A DNA stretch of 51,940 nt from an uncultured Bacteroidales bacterium (GCA_937892095.1 CALAVC010000213.1:1-51940), one strand, 5' to 3'; numbered from the stretch's first letter, positions 15,937 to 24,928 are shown. The notes: generated from the sequence alone by a model not told the origin. A program made the numbers and translations.

Positions 15937-17570
15937 CAGATTGTCATTACTGCATCGAGAATTTCCATTTGCTTTTGCTTGCCTACTTCGCAGAGCTTCT
16001 TGGCCGACTCGGTATGGAAATAGAATTCTGTTAGGTGATGTCGGCATTTGTTAAGCCATTCACCGCGAGTTATTGTCAGCCCCCGACTTACTGCATCGTC
16101 GTAGTTGCTTAGCAGTAGTGGCACAATGTCTTTGCGTCCATATACTTCGTCGGCAGCGTCTTGTAGGATTTCTTCTACGCGTCCTTCGGGTTGGCGATTT
16201 TGTGAGGTGTGGCTTATTACTCTGTTGACATTGTCCATTTGTTCGGCAGAGAGGTGCATCTTGCGCATAAGGTCGTTCATCGAATGTTTACCATGCGTAA
16301 GTTTGTTGTGAGGGAACTCGCTCTGCACGAAGCAGAATATGGCCGAGACACTGCATATTATGTGTTCGTCATCAGATACTCCCTCCATGTTGGCAAGCGT
16401 GCGAATGCGAGACAGGAATCTGTCCATACGTAGGGTAATGTTGGGGTGAGTGCCTCGCAAGACGTTTTGTCGGACGCGCTCTTCGAGGTCGGTTACTTTA
16501 AGTATTTGTAGCTTGCGCATCAGCTTGGCGTTGGGCTCCGTGGTTGAGCCTGGCATGCAATACTCTTCTTTCAGTCGGTTGACAAAATACATGTCGACTT
16601 CACCCTTATATTTTACGGGCATTTTGCCACGATATTCGCAGTCGAAATAGTCTTGTATTTTTATATATGTCGTCTCGCTAATATTTACTCGTCCTGCTTC
16701 GCCCGACGACTCCATTCGCGAAGCTGTGTTGACAGAGTCGCCCCAAATGTCAAACACCTTTTTGATGTTGCCCAATTGTCCACTGATGACGGGGCCCGTG
16801 TTTATGCCAACGCGTATGTTCCAAAAGCCTGTTCCGCTCTGACGGCGTTCTTGCACATACTCTATCATCTGCAAGCCCACAAGTACCACTTCTATGGGGT
16901 TGGCGCTGTCGTGTTCTGGAACGCCGCCAGCACACATGTAAGCATCGCCAATGGTCTTTATTTTTTCCACGCCATATTTGTCTACAAGCTCGTCGAAGAA
17001 TATGAAGTATCTGTCAAGCTCGTCAACGAGTTGTTCGGGGTTCATGTGTGCGGCAATCTTGGTAAATCCTTGTATGTCGGCAAAAAGGACTGTAGCAAAC
17101 TCGTAATGTTGTGTATTACGAATGTGCGCTGTTTCTATTTCTTTCTGTTTTTCGGCAAATCTGTGTTTTTGCAGTCGGATGTATGCCCAGATGCTTACCA
17201 TTAGCATGCATGCAAGCAAAAGAATTATTACAACAAGTCTCCATGCGCTTTCGGCTGCTGGGATGCCGACCTCTTGGGTGTTGCCATTCTTGTCTGTTAT
17301 TATGACTTTCGACACTTCGTCTGTTGGGACGGCAAAGGTGCTACTGCTCGATGTCGAGATGTGCATAAGTGTGTCGCCTGCTTGTGAGAGCTGAACAACG
17401 ATATATGGTGCCACAAAATGTTCGTTGTTTTGCCACTCGATACCTATTGCTTGGTGGCTATCGGTGGTCTCAGCTGCTTGTGCATAGCATATCGTGCTCC
17501 CTATAAGTGCAAAGAGAGTGAAGATTTTCGATAGTAAATGTGTTGTGCGACTTTTCGCCTTGGTGGTCAT
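15936..17570 (-). CDS. Membrane-bound class III adenylate cyclase with C-terminal HD-like domain
   Basis: The 544-residue protein has a signal peptide, a short periplasmic region, one transmembrane helix (about 111-130) and a class III nucleotide cyclase domain (about 155-335). All catalytic residues can be placed: metal-binding Asp165 (FADIQGFT) and Asp209 (GDAYM), adenine-selecting Lys205 and Asp274, and transition-state Asn281 and Arg285 (NTASRM). It should therefore make cAMP. The C-terminal 180 residues resemble predicted HD-superfamily phosphohydrolases (DAADEVYGRKD; HLTEFYFHTESAKKL), but the expected His-Asp pair is missing. The gene leads the rprX-rprY operon. A cAMP receptor is not present in the window. 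Confidence 0.88.
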   Translation of the reverse strand: MTTKAKSRTTHLLSKIFTLFALIGSTICYAQAAETTDSHQAIGIEWQNNEHFVAPYIVVQLSQAGDTLMHISTSSSSTFAVPTDEVSKVIITDKNGNTQEVGIPAAESAWRLVVIILLLACMLMVSIWAYIRLQKHRFAEKQKEIETAHIRNTQHYEFATVLFADIQGFTKIAAHMNPEQLVDELDRYFIFFDELVDKYGVEKIKTIGDAYMCAGGVPEHDSANPIEVVLVGLQMIEYVQERRQSGTGFWNIRVGINTGPVISGQLGNIKKVFDIWGDSVNTASRMESSGEAGRVNISETTYIKIQDYFDCEYRGKMPVKYKGEVDMYFVNRLKEEYCMPGSTTEPNAKLMRKLQILKVTDLEERVRQNVLRGTHPNITLRMDRFLSRIRTLANMEGVSDDEHIICSVSAIFCFVQSEFPHNKLTHGKHSMNDLMRKMHLSAEQMDNVNRVISHTSQNRQPEGRVEEILQDAADEVYGRKDIVPLLLSNYDDAVSRGLTITRGEWLNKCRHHLTEFYFHTESAKKLCEVGKQKQMEILDAVMTI

Positions 17571-17723
17571 AGCTACACAAAAATGAAGTTTTGTTTATCT
17601 CTGTAAACCTATTTTTACACAATGTTATGCAATTTACTTTTTTTTTGATTGCTAATTTTTTATTTTAGCATAAAAATTTTAACGGTTACTTGTTAATCGT
17701 CATAATATTTACACGAAGAAAAT

Positions 17724-18551
17724 ATGGAAAACTCAATGGAGAACATAGTTGTACCGTATGACTTTACGGACCGAGCAGATTGTGCTGTGCGTCATGCAGC
17801 ACACATCGCTCGTAACATGAAAGCAGAGGTTATCTTGCTTCACATAGTCAAGAAAGCTGCTCAAAGTGCTGAGGCTGAAAACAAGTTGCAAGGTCTGTGC
17901 GCTCAGTTTGCGCAAGATTTGAAAACAGATTTTCGCTTCATTGTAAAAGAAGGTACAATCTTCGACACCATCAACGAGGTTGTAAGCGATGAGAATAGCC
18001 AACTCGTTGTCATGGGTACACATGGTATGAAGGGCATGCAGAAAATTACGGGTAGCTGGGCACTAAAGGTGATTGTTGGTTGCCACGTGCCTTACCTCAT
18101 TGTGCAGAAAGACCCTGAATACTCTACACCAACCACAATACTCTTCCCTGTTGACTATAAGATTGAGAGCAAGGAAAAGTTGAAATGGATGCCAATTCTC
18201 AGCTACGTAAACAAGATAAAAGTGGTCCTCTTCGGTCAGCAAGGCAATGGCCCGATGTATGACAATCCTACTCGTGCCAACATGAACTTCTGCAAGCACT
18301 ATCTTGACGACCATAACATCGAAAACGATTCGGTGTGGGTAGATGAGAAGGGCTCGTTCCTCGAACTCTCGCTAAAATATTGCGAAGAGCATAAGATGGA
18401 CATCATCATGATAACCACTACGCGCGACATCGCTTTCCACGACTACATACTCGGTGCCTACGAGCAAACTGTCATCTCAAACAGTGCTGGCATACCCGTG
18501 TTTGTTGTCAATCCGCGAACCGATGTCAAGATGGTCTACTCCAACTTCTAA
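17724..18551 (+). CDS. Tandem universal stress protein
   Basis: The 275-residue protein contains two UspA-type domains. The first (about 5-140) has the ATP-binding pattern GTHGMKGMQKITGS. The second (about 145-270) keeps the fold but lacks an obvious nucleotide loop. Such proteins respond to stationary phase and stress in the cytoplasm; no substrate is known. It is transcribed alone, diverging from the cyclase operon. I found no exact promoter consensus in the very AT-rich 150-base gap upstream. An unusually strong hairpin terminator follows 25 bases after the stop. Confidence 0.88.
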   Translation: MENSMENIVVPYDFTDRADCAVRHAAHIARNMKAEVILLHIVKKAAQSAEAENKLQGLCAQFAQDLKTDFRFIVKEGTIFDTINEVVSDENSQLVVMGTHGMKGMQKITGSWALKVIVGCHVPYLIVQKDPEYSTPTTILFPVDYKIESKEKLKWMPILSYVNKIKVVLFGQQGNGPMYDNPTRANMNFCKHYLDDHNIENDSVWVDEKGSFLELSLKYCEEHKMDIIMITTTRDIAFHDYILGAYEQTVISNSAGIPVFVVNPRTDVKMVYSNF

Positions 18552-18575
18552 GGCAAGCAACCAAACATAAAACAG

Positions 18576-18609
18576 AACCACTGCCGAAAAATGTTTTTCG
18601 GCAGTGGTT
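18576..18609. terminator. Strong bidirectional terminator between usp and hmuR
   Basis: A perfect 16-bp inverted repeat (AACCACTGCCGAAAAA and its complement) has only two bases between the arms. A/T-rich flanks allow it to act on both converging transcripts. Confidence 0.88.
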
Positions 18610-18637
18610 TCGTTTTATGTGTAATGTGTGTGTATTA

Positions 18638-20773
18638 TTACTTATCAAATATACGGTCTACGTCAATCGACACTCCAAAGCTACACGTTGTGCCCGATGT
18701 GCTGGGTGAGTTGCTGTAGTAGACGTCTGGTTGATAGTTGAATATATTGTCGGCAGCAAAGTTTATTTTTAGCCAATTCATTATGCGTTGCGAAAGAGTA
18801 AGTTTCCATATCGTATAGCCTGGATATTCGGCACTTGCTGTGGTCGTATAGTCGCTGACCGACGTGTATTCGTCCACCATAACTGGCGACAAGAATCGTC
18901 CACCAAGTGTTACGCAGAAGCCGTATTTCGTTGTTGGCTGACGATCGTAATCTATGCGTGCAACGAGTGTGTGTGGGCGTGTACTGCTTGTTTCTGGCTC
19001 ACCTTTTTCAATGTGTTCGTGTACAAAAGCGTACGATAGGCGAACCCCAAGTCCATTAGTCATCTTCATCATGTAGCATGCGTCGAACCCGCTTACTCGA
19101 AGACGCGACATGTTGACGTACGCCATGCCCATTAGCTCGGTGTTCCACGCCGTTGTTATGCGGTTGCTGACGAAGTTCATGTAGCCCGTTGCGGTTAGGT
19201 TGTGTGTGGCGTGTGTGGTGCGGTTGTTGTGTTCGGCAGTGAGCGAAAAGTTATGACTTCGTTCCGAATTTAAGTTTTCGTTGCCGTATATCATAAATAT
19301 GCTTGCCATGTCGAAGCTCATATACATCTCTTTGAGTGTAGGCGCACGGAAGCCTCCTGCGTAGCCCAACCTAAGCGACGTTTTGTCCCACTTATACATG
19401 GCCGACAGTTTACCTGTTAGGCTGTTTTGGTCGGCTGCTGAAAAATGGTCGTAGCGTATACCAGCAAGCAGGTTGATGCGGTCGGTGGGTAAGTAGTCGA
19501 ATTGAGCAAAAGCGTCTGTCGTGTGTTGCTTGTGTGTGCTGTCGCCCGAAGCAAACTGATAGCTCAGAAGGTAGTCGCGCATGTAGTCGGCACCAATTGT
19601 AAGCGTATTTTTGCCATATCTGTGGTTGAACACACTGCGTACGATGTGTTGCACGTTGCTATAGTCGCGCACGTCTTTATGGCTCACTGTGGAGTAGTCG
19701 CTCTTGTCGTATTGGTCGAACGAATAGGCCAGTTCGAGGTCTGCATCGGTCGATATTGTCCATAGTCCACGCAGCCCAGCAGAATAGTCGCGATAGCGGT
19801 CGTGGCTTGTTTGTGCACTATTGCGCTCACGGAAGAAAAACCCTGCACGAGCTGTTAGTTTTAGGTCGCTTGTCGGACGGAACGTTAATTTCTCTTTTAC
19901 ATTCCAAGTATGATTGGCATATATGCGTTGTAGGCTGCTCTCTTCGTTGTCCGACAGTTTAACCTCGCCAATGCTTGTGTGTTGCACATCGGTTCGACTA
20001 CTAAACTTGTTTCGTCCGAGTGTGAGCGAAAGTCCATTACGCCACTCATCGTGTTTGCCATAGCGAGAGTTGACGTTGAGAGCCCAATTGCGATCGCTTT
20101 CGGCACTTATGAGGTTGATGACACCACCTACAGCGTTAGACCCATAGAGCGTCGAAGCAGCTCCTTTCACGATTTCTATGCGCCCGACGCCAGTCATGTT
20201 TAAGCGACTATAGTCTATATTGTCGAGCGTCTCGCCAGCCATGCGTTCGCCATCGACAAGAAAAAGAACGGAGTTGCCACCGAAGCCACTCATGTTGAGC
20301 GATGTTTGCTGATTCATGGAGTAGCTAAATTCTAACCCCGGTAGCTCTTGTTGCAAGAGGTCTTGCACGTTTGTCGCATCCACCTTGGCAATATCGTCTT
20401 GCGTAATGAGACGCGTCAGCACAGGCACGTCTTTTAGTGCTTTGGGCGTGCGAGTGGCGGTCACGACAACCTGTTCGAGGTCTTGGCTCTCTTCGCGCAG
20501 TGTGATGTCGTATTTTGTCTGATTAGTTAGCTCGACTTCTTGCGTCTTGAAGCCAACGGAGCTATACTTTATTTTTTCAACGTTTTGTGGGAGACTTAGT
20601 TGGTATCGTCCGTTGACGTCGGTTGTCGTGCCACCTCCATCGTAGCTAATAGTTGCTCCCACAAGAGCCTGTCCGTCGGCAGAACGCACAACGCCACTTA
20701 TCTGTCTTGTTTGCTGTGCTATTGTTTGCACGGCAACGAGCAGATTGAGCAAAAAAAGTAGAATGTTTTTCAT
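18638..20773 (-). CDS. hmuR: TonB-dependent haem receptor, HmuR-like
   Basis: The 711-residue outer membrane receptor has a signal peptide (1-20), a CarboxypepD_reg-like Ig domain (about 24-98), a plug domain with VVTATRTPKAL, and a 22-strand-type barrel. The plug includes GAASTLYGSNAVGGVINLI. The preceding gene encodes a HmuY-like haem-binding lipoprotein, which points to haem or related tetrapyrrole uptake as in the Porphyromonas hmuYR system; a cobalamin-type substrate cannot be excluded from the receptor alone. It is the last gene of the calycin-HmuY-HmuR operon, with a 68-base gap before it. ExbB/ExbD encoded in this window could energise it. Confidence 0.85.
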   Translation of the reverse strand: MKNILLFLLNLLVAVQTIAQQTRQISGVVRSADGQALVGATISYDGGGTTTDVNGRYQLSLPQNVEKIKYSSVGFKTQEVELTNQTKYDITLREESQDLEQVVVTATRTPKALKDVPVLTRLITQDDIAKVDATNVQDLLQQELPGLEFSYSMNQQTSLNMSGFGGNSVLFLVDGERMAGETLDNIDYSRLNMTGVGRIEIVKGAASTLYGSNAVGGVINLISAESDRNWALNVNSRYGKHDEWRNGLSLTLGRNKFSSRTDVQHTSIGEVKLSDNEESSLQRIYANHTWNVKEKLTFRPTSDLKLTARAGFFFRERNSAQTSHDRYRDYSAGLRGLWTISTDADLELAYSFDQYDKSDYSTVSHKDVRDYSNVQHIVRSVFNHRYGKNTLTIGADYMRDYLLSYQFASGDSTHKQHTTDAFAQFDYLPTDRINLLAGIRYDHFSAADQNSLTGKLSAMYKWDKTSLRLGYAGGFRAPTLKEMYMSFDMASIFMIYGNENLNSERSHNFSLTAEHNNRTTHATHNLTATGYMNFVSNRITTAWNTELMGMAYVNMSRLRVSGFDACYMMKMTNGLGVRLSYAFVHEHIEKGEPETSSTRPHTLVARIDYDRQPTTKYGFCVTLGGRFLSPVMVDEYTSVSDYTTTASAEYPGYTIWKLTLSQRIMNWLKINFAADNIFNYQPDVYYSNSPSTSGTTCSFGVSIDVDRIFDK

Positions 20774-20841
20774 TAGTTATTGTCGGTCTCGTTGTGTGTG
20801 ATAAGTGTATGCGTTTTTAAAGTGACCGACCAATTTCTTCT

Positions 20842-21513
20842 TTAAAAGGGTAGGGGATAGTAGTATTCAAAGTTCATATTCCCTTTTACCGACTTGTCGT
20901 TCATGAAGTTTATTAGTCGTAGGGCAAGATGTGTGTCGTCCGAAAGTCTGACGACGAAAACCTTTTGATTCATGGTGTAAATGGGTGGCATAGTGCTTGT
21001 GTTTACGTCGACCCATTTAGACAAAATAGGGTTGTAGTAGTCTGGCAAATAGACCAAATAACCTTCCATCATGTGGCTCATGTCGATGGTTATCTTGTTG
21101 TCTGCAAAGGTGTCGGCAGTCCATTCGTCATCTGTCGGCAGACCTTCGGCAAGCAACTCGTCTATTGTCGTATATTCGGTCTCGATGGCCACTCCGTTGT
21201 TGCTCTTGACATCGTAGCGGTGCAGGGCTACGTCCCATTCTGCGGGTTTACCACTTTCGGTAGAGTCTGTCAGGCTAATTGTTGATGTCGTTATTTCGCC
21301 ACTATGGAAATTGATATAGTGCCACTCGGTGTATGCCGTCGCATCGATGGTCAGAGTGCCACGCGTCTGAATCTCTGCCGTTTTGTTGGTTGGGTCTGAA
21401 CCTCCTTCGACATCATCGTAGACCCCTTCGAACATACCGTCGCACGCTGGGAATAGCATCAGCATTCCCAGCGCGACAGCAGTCGTTATGTTCTTATGGT
21501 TAGAAGCGTTCAT
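20842..21513 (-). CDS. hmuY: HmuY-family haem-binding lipoprotein
   Basis: The 223-residue protein has a lipoprotein signal ending at Cys24 (LMLFPAC). It carries the HmuY-family hallmark stretch EWDVALHRYDVKSNNG near the centre, within an all-beta fold. HmuY proteins capture haem at the cell surface and hand it to the HmuR receptor encoded downstream. Several His and Met residues (for example DMSHMMEGY) could serve as axial ligands, but I cannot assign them. The ATG directly abuts the stop codon of the calycin-like gene. Family recognition is good; ligand specificity is inferred. Confidence 0.85.
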   Translation of the reverse strand: MNASNHKNITTAVALGMLMLFPACDGMFEGVYDDVEGGSDPTNKTAEIQTRGTLTIDATAYTEWHYINFHSGEITTSTISLTDSTESGKPAEWDVALHRYDVKSNNGVAIETEYTTIDELLAEGLPTDDEWTADTFADNKITIDMSHMMEGYLVYLPDYYNPILSKWVDVNTSTMPPIYTMNQKVFVVRLSDDTHLALRLINFMNDKSVKGNMNFEYYYPLPF

Positions 21514-22374
21514 TTACTTTGTCGTAGCAAACGAGTAGGATATTGCCATTGGCATAGAACCCGGAGTTTCGTTGTAGGTGAGCGTAAGTTCGCCATCTTC
21601 TACTTTGCCAGAAAGACCCGACACCTTAACATTTATGTCGCTATCGCCCATCTTGCCAACGACGGTTACGTCTTCTTCGAGCGTGAGAGTATATACACCG
21701 TTAGATTCTGACACGCTTACGCCCTCGACAACTACAGCACCCATGGCCATAGTCTTGTAGGTGTAGCCCGGGAGCGTGATGTTTACAAGATTGTCGCTTG
21801 CATAGGCAATTTTGACTGTTGTAGCAGTGTCGCCACATGCAGTCCCCATTACTTCGGCCGAGAGTGTGCCAGCGTAGCTATTGGCTACAACAAGACTTGC
21901 GGCAGGTTGTGTGTTGTATACAACCACAGTTGTGCCACCCATAACGGTAGGAACAGAGAAAGCAAATACTGTGTTTTCGCCATTTACAGATGCGTTGAGC
22001 TTAACGTCGTAGTTGCTCGTTCCGCCATGTCCAGCCATTGCAACTGTGCCATTGCCAGTGATGAGGTAGCTTGTGTCTGTCTTGAGAACAAGTGCGCTAT
22101 CAATTGCAAATTCACCCCATGTGTTACTTGTGAAGTTGACGCTTACGTAGTTGGCGTCTATTTTGGTAAGTTTAATGCTTCCGTCTTCTTCGTCGGTAAA
22201 CATACCCTTGAAGTATGCAGCATTTGCCAAAGAGTATGTTCCGTAGGTCTTGGCGACTACAGCCGCAGCGTAGTCCTCGGTTGTGTTGTCATCGTCGTCG
22301 TCATCGCAAGCTGTCGTGAAGCCTGCCAACAGAGAAGCGGCCATAAGCATAGCCATGAACTTCTTCGCCTTCAT
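21514..22374 (-). CDS. Calycin-like beta-barrel lipoprotein, first gene of the haem operon
   Basis: The 286-residue lipoprotein has the processing site at Cys23 (GFTTAC), followed by a run of six aspartates and a Thr/Glu-rich linker typical of surface-exposed Bacteroidota lipoproteins. The rest looks like two repeated beta-rich lipocalin/calycin-type units (about 35-150 and 155-283) with similar opening patterns around a short GTY or GTLS stretch. Its position before hmuY-hmuR suggests a surface accessory for haem capture, but ligand binding is not evident from motifs. A good promoter and a palindrome lie upstream. Confidence 0.7.
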   Translation of the reverse strand: MKAKKFMAMLMAASLLAGFTTACDDDDDDNTTEDYAAAVVAKTYGTYSLANAAYFKGMFTDEEDGSIKLTKIDANYVSVNFTSNTWGEFAIDSALVLKTDTSYLITGNGTVAMAGHGGTSNYDVKLNASVNGENTVFAFSVPTVMGGTTVVVYNTQPAASLVVANSYAGTLSAEVMGTACGDTATTVKIAYASDNLVNITLPGYTYKTMAMGAVVVEGVSVSESNGVYTLTLEEDVTVVGKMGDSDINVKVSGLSGKVEDGELTLTYNETPGSMPMAISYSFATTK

Positions 22375-22415
22375 TTTTCTGAAAAATAGTTATGTGATTA
22401 GTTTTTATTATTTTG

Positions 22416-22446
22416 CAAAGGTATAAAGCCGTGTAAGTCGTTGCAA
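22416..22446 (-). promoter_or_regulatory. Promoter of the haem uptake operon
   Basis: On the minus strand, TTG at 22446-22444, a 20-base spacer and TACCTTTG at 22423-22416 match the Bacteroidota promoter. The leader to the ATG at 22374 is about 35 bases. Confidence 0.7.
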
Positions 22447-22463
22447 TACTTACTTTTAAGTAT
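22446..22463. promoter_or_regulatory. Candidate operator palindrome at the haem operon promoter
   Basis: ATACTTA, four bases, TAAGTAT is a perfect 7+7 palindrome touching the -33 box. It is well placed for repression by a dimeric regulator that senses iron or haem. It does not resemble the classical Fur box closely. Confidence 0.45.
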
Positions 22464-22474
22464 GTCTTATATCG

Positions 22475-22510
22475 CGAGACGCAACAAGAATAGCTTCTTG
22501 TCGCGTCTCG
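22475..22510 (-). terminator. Hairpin downstream of glnN
   Basis: A 16-bp stem with a 4-base loop (CGAGACGC plus ACAAGAA arms). The only imperfect position would be a U-G pair in the minus-strand RNA and an A-C mismatch in the plus-strand RNA, so it fits a minus-strand transcript. There is no long T-run. Confidence 0.65.
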
Positions 22511-22535
22511 TCTGTGTCTGATCTTATGTTTTCTC

Positions 22536-24725
22536 TTAGTCGAACATAAACAACATCTCGCGATATTTGGGTAATGGCCACATTTCGTTATCGACCATTA
22601 GTTCGAGCTTGTCGACATGATAGCGAACGACGTTGAGCAATGGGCGCACGTCGTTGCTATAGGCGTATGATGTCTGACGTACATCGGGTAGTTTGTTGGC
22701 ACGTTTGCGAGCGTCAATCATTTGTTGCACAGTGTTGCGAATTATCTTGATGTGCTCCGACATTTTGCGGATTAGGTCGCGTTCGTTCTCGGTTAGCGAG
22801 TCGGCTTCTTCACCCATAATATCGCGCATGCCCTTGACGTTCTGTATCAGTATGTTCTGATATGTTATGGCGGTTGGCACGATATGATTGATGACGAGGT
22901 CGCCCATTACGCGTGCTTCAATTTGAACCTTCTTGACGAACTTTTCCATCTCGACTTCGTGGCGTGCTTCGAGTTCGCGCTCGGTCAGTATACCACCGCC
23001 AACGAACACTTCTTTCGAGTGGTCGCTAAGCATTGTGTCTATGCTTTCGGGGACGTCCGTTATGTTGGTCAACCCACGGCGTGCAGCTTCTTCTTTCCAC
23101 TCCTCAGAATATCCGTTGCCATCGAAGTGTATGGGCGCAGACTCCACTATTAGGCGACGAAGGATTTGGAATATTGCTTCGTCTTTCTTGACACCCTTAT
23201 CTATAAGGCTGTCAACGTCTTTCTTAAACTCGCGTAGCTGATGTGCCACAATGGCACTTACGGCTGTCATTGCACCTGCGCAGTTGGCCGACGCTCCTAC
23301 TGCTCTAAATTCGAAGCGGTCGCCCGTAAAGGCAAAAGGCGATGTGCGGTTGCGGTCGGTGTTGTCTATGAGGATTTCGGGTAGGCGACCAATGCCAAGT
23401 TTAAGGGCCGTCTTCTCTTCGGGAGTCATCTTGTTGTCCGACACTTTTTCTACAATGCTGTTGAGCATGGCCGATACTTGTGTGCCGAGAAATACCGACA
23501 TGATGGCAGGTGGTGCTTCGTTGGCACCCAAGCGGTGGCTGTTGCCAGCGTTGAGCACTTGCGCTCTAAGGATGTCTTGTCCTTTGTATACTGCCACGAG
23601 TACGTTGGTCAAGAATGTTAGGAAGACCATGTTGCCTTTGGGGTTTTTGCCTGGGGCAAACAAGTTGACTCCTGTGTTGGTGCACAGACTCCAGTTGTTG
23701 TGCTTGCCACTGCCGTTGACGCCAGCAAATGGCTTCTCGTGCAGCAAGACTTCAAAACCATGCTTACGTGCGAGGCGTTTCATGACGTCCATCAGTAGTT
23801 GGTTGTGGTCGTTGGCAATGTTGACCTCTTCGTATATGGGTGCAAGTTCAAATTGTCCGGGGGCAACTTCGTTGTGGCGAGTCTTGGCTGGTATGCCCAA
23901 TCGATGACACTCTATTTCGAGGTCGCGCATGTAGCAAGCTACACGTTCGGGGATGGAGCCGAAGTAGTGGTCGTCGAGTTGTTGATTTTTGGCGCTTGCA
24001 TGTCCCATTAGTGTGCGCCCAGTCAGTACAAGGTCGGGACGTGCAAGGAAAAGTCCGCGGTCGACAAGAAAATACTCTTGTTCCCAACCCAGATTGGAAT
24101 AAACTTTTGTTACGTTCTTGTCGAAATATTGGCACACGTCGACGGCTGCTTCGTCAATGGCATGTAGTGCTTTGAGCAGCGGTGTCTTGTAGTCCAGAGC
24201 GTCGCCTGTGAACGATATAAATATGGTGGGTATGCAAAGGGTTGTGCCGACAATAAATGCTGGCGAGGTAACGTCCCAAGCTGTGTAGCCACGCGCTTCA
24301 AATGTCTGGCGAATGCCACCATTGGGGAAAGAAGAAGCATCGGGTTCTTGCTGAGCAAGATGTTTGCCAGCAAACTCTTCTATTATTTTGCCGTCTGGTC
24401 CATAGTTGATAAATCCATCGTGTTTTTCGGCAGTGCCATCGGTAAGTGGTTGAAACCAGTGGGTGTAGTGTACGGCGCCATGGTCTATGGCCCACGCTTT
24501 CATGCCAGCTGCCACTCCGTCGGCAAGGTCGCGACCTATCAGTTCGCCACTGTCTATTGCCTTGCGCACCTGCTTGTAGACCGACGATTGCAGATATTTT
24601 TTCATTGCTTCGTCGTTAAAGACGAGTTCGCCGTAGATGTCTGGTACGCGTTTTTCGTTGAAGTTGATGTCTGGCACTTTTTTGTTCATTAGGTCTTGAA
24701 GTGCCTTAAATCTAAGTGTTGCCAT
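22536..24725 (-). CDS. glnN: Glutamine synthetase type III
   Basis: The 729-residue protein matches the long GSIII class found in Bacteroidota and cyanobacteria, which makes glutamine from glutamate, ammonia and ATP as large ring-shaped oligomers. Recognisable parts are NLGWEQEYFLVDRG (active-site Glu residues), KTRHNEVAPGQFELAP, and HEKPFAGVNGSGKHNNWS around the ATP/glutamate site. Length and motifs exclude GSI. It is a single-gene unit with hairpins at both ends. The upstream region carries repeats that may be regulatory. Confidence 0.95.
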   Translation of the reverse strand: MATLRFKALQDLMNKKVPDINFNEKRVPDIYGELVFNDEAMKKYLQSSVYKQVRKAIDSGELIGRDLADGVAAGMKAWAIDHGAVHYTHWFQPLTDGTAEKHDGFINYGPDGKIIEEFAGKHLAQQEPDASSFPNGGIRQTFEARGYTAWDVTSPAFIVGTTLCIPTIFISFTGDALDYKTPLLKALHAIDEAAVDVCQYFDKNVTKVYSNLGWEQEYFLVDRGLFLARPDLVLTGRTLMGHASAKNQQLDDHYFGSIPERVACYMRDLEIECHRLGIPAKTRHNEVAPGQFELAPIYEEVNIANDHNQLLMDVMKRLARKHGFEVLLHEKPFAGVNGSGKHNNWSLCTNTGVNLFAPGKNPKGNMVFLTFLTNVLVAVYKGQDILRAQVLNAGNSHRLGANEAPPAIMSVFLGTQVSAMLNSIVEKVSDNKMTPEEKTALKLGIGRLPEILIDNTDRNRTSPFAFTGDRFEFRAVGASANCAGAMTAVSAIVAHQLREFKKDVDSLIDKGVKKDEAIFQILRRLIVESAPIHFDGNGYSEEWKEEAARRGLTNITDVPESIDTMLSDHSKEVFVGGGILTERELEARHEVEMEKFVKKVQIEARVMGDLVINHIVPTAITYQNILIQNVKGMRDIMGEEADSLTENERDLIRKMSEHIKIIRNTVQQMIDARKRANKLPDVRQTSYAYSNDVRPLLNVVRYHVDKLELMVDNEMWPLPKYREMLFMFD

Positions 24726-24748
24726 AGATTATATGTTGTTTTCTGCCT

Positions 24749-24756
24749 CAAAAATA
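24749..24756 (-). promoter_or_regulatory. -7 element of glnN
   Basis: The minus strand reads TATTTTTG, an exact TAnnTTTG match 23 bases before the ATG. The expected -33 region lacks TTTG and is instead occupied by a C5/G5 inverted repeat, which suggests activator dependence. Confidence 0.55.
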
Positions 24757-24774
24757 GTCTTTTTTCTACATATA

Positions 24775-24850
24775 CCCCCTAAAAATGGGGGGGTGATGTG
24801 TTTTCTTATAGAAATTTTAGGCTAAAAGTCGTGTTTTGTTGGGGGTGATG
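24775..24850. repeat. Inverted and direct repeats upstream of glnN
   Basis: CCCCC at 24775-24779 and GGGGG at 24787-24791 form an inverted repeat over the -33 position. The decamer GGGGGTGATG occurs at 24789-24798 and again at 24841-24850, a 52-base period close to five helical turns. These are plausible nitrogen-control sites. Confidence 0.5.
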
Positions 24851-24869
24851 AACTATTAAACAAAAAAAG

Positions 24870-24901
24870 ACTCCCGATGTTCAAAGTTGAATATCGGGAG
24901 T
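24870..24901 (-). terminator. Terminator of the T9SS cargo gene
   Basis: ACTCCCGAT pairs with ATCGGGAGT, and the stem continues inward to about 15 bp with a 2-base loop. Seven T residues follow on the minus strand, so this is a textbook intrinsic terminator. Confidence 0.9.
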
Positions 24902-24928
24902 TGGGTAATGGGATTATTGTCTGTTTGC

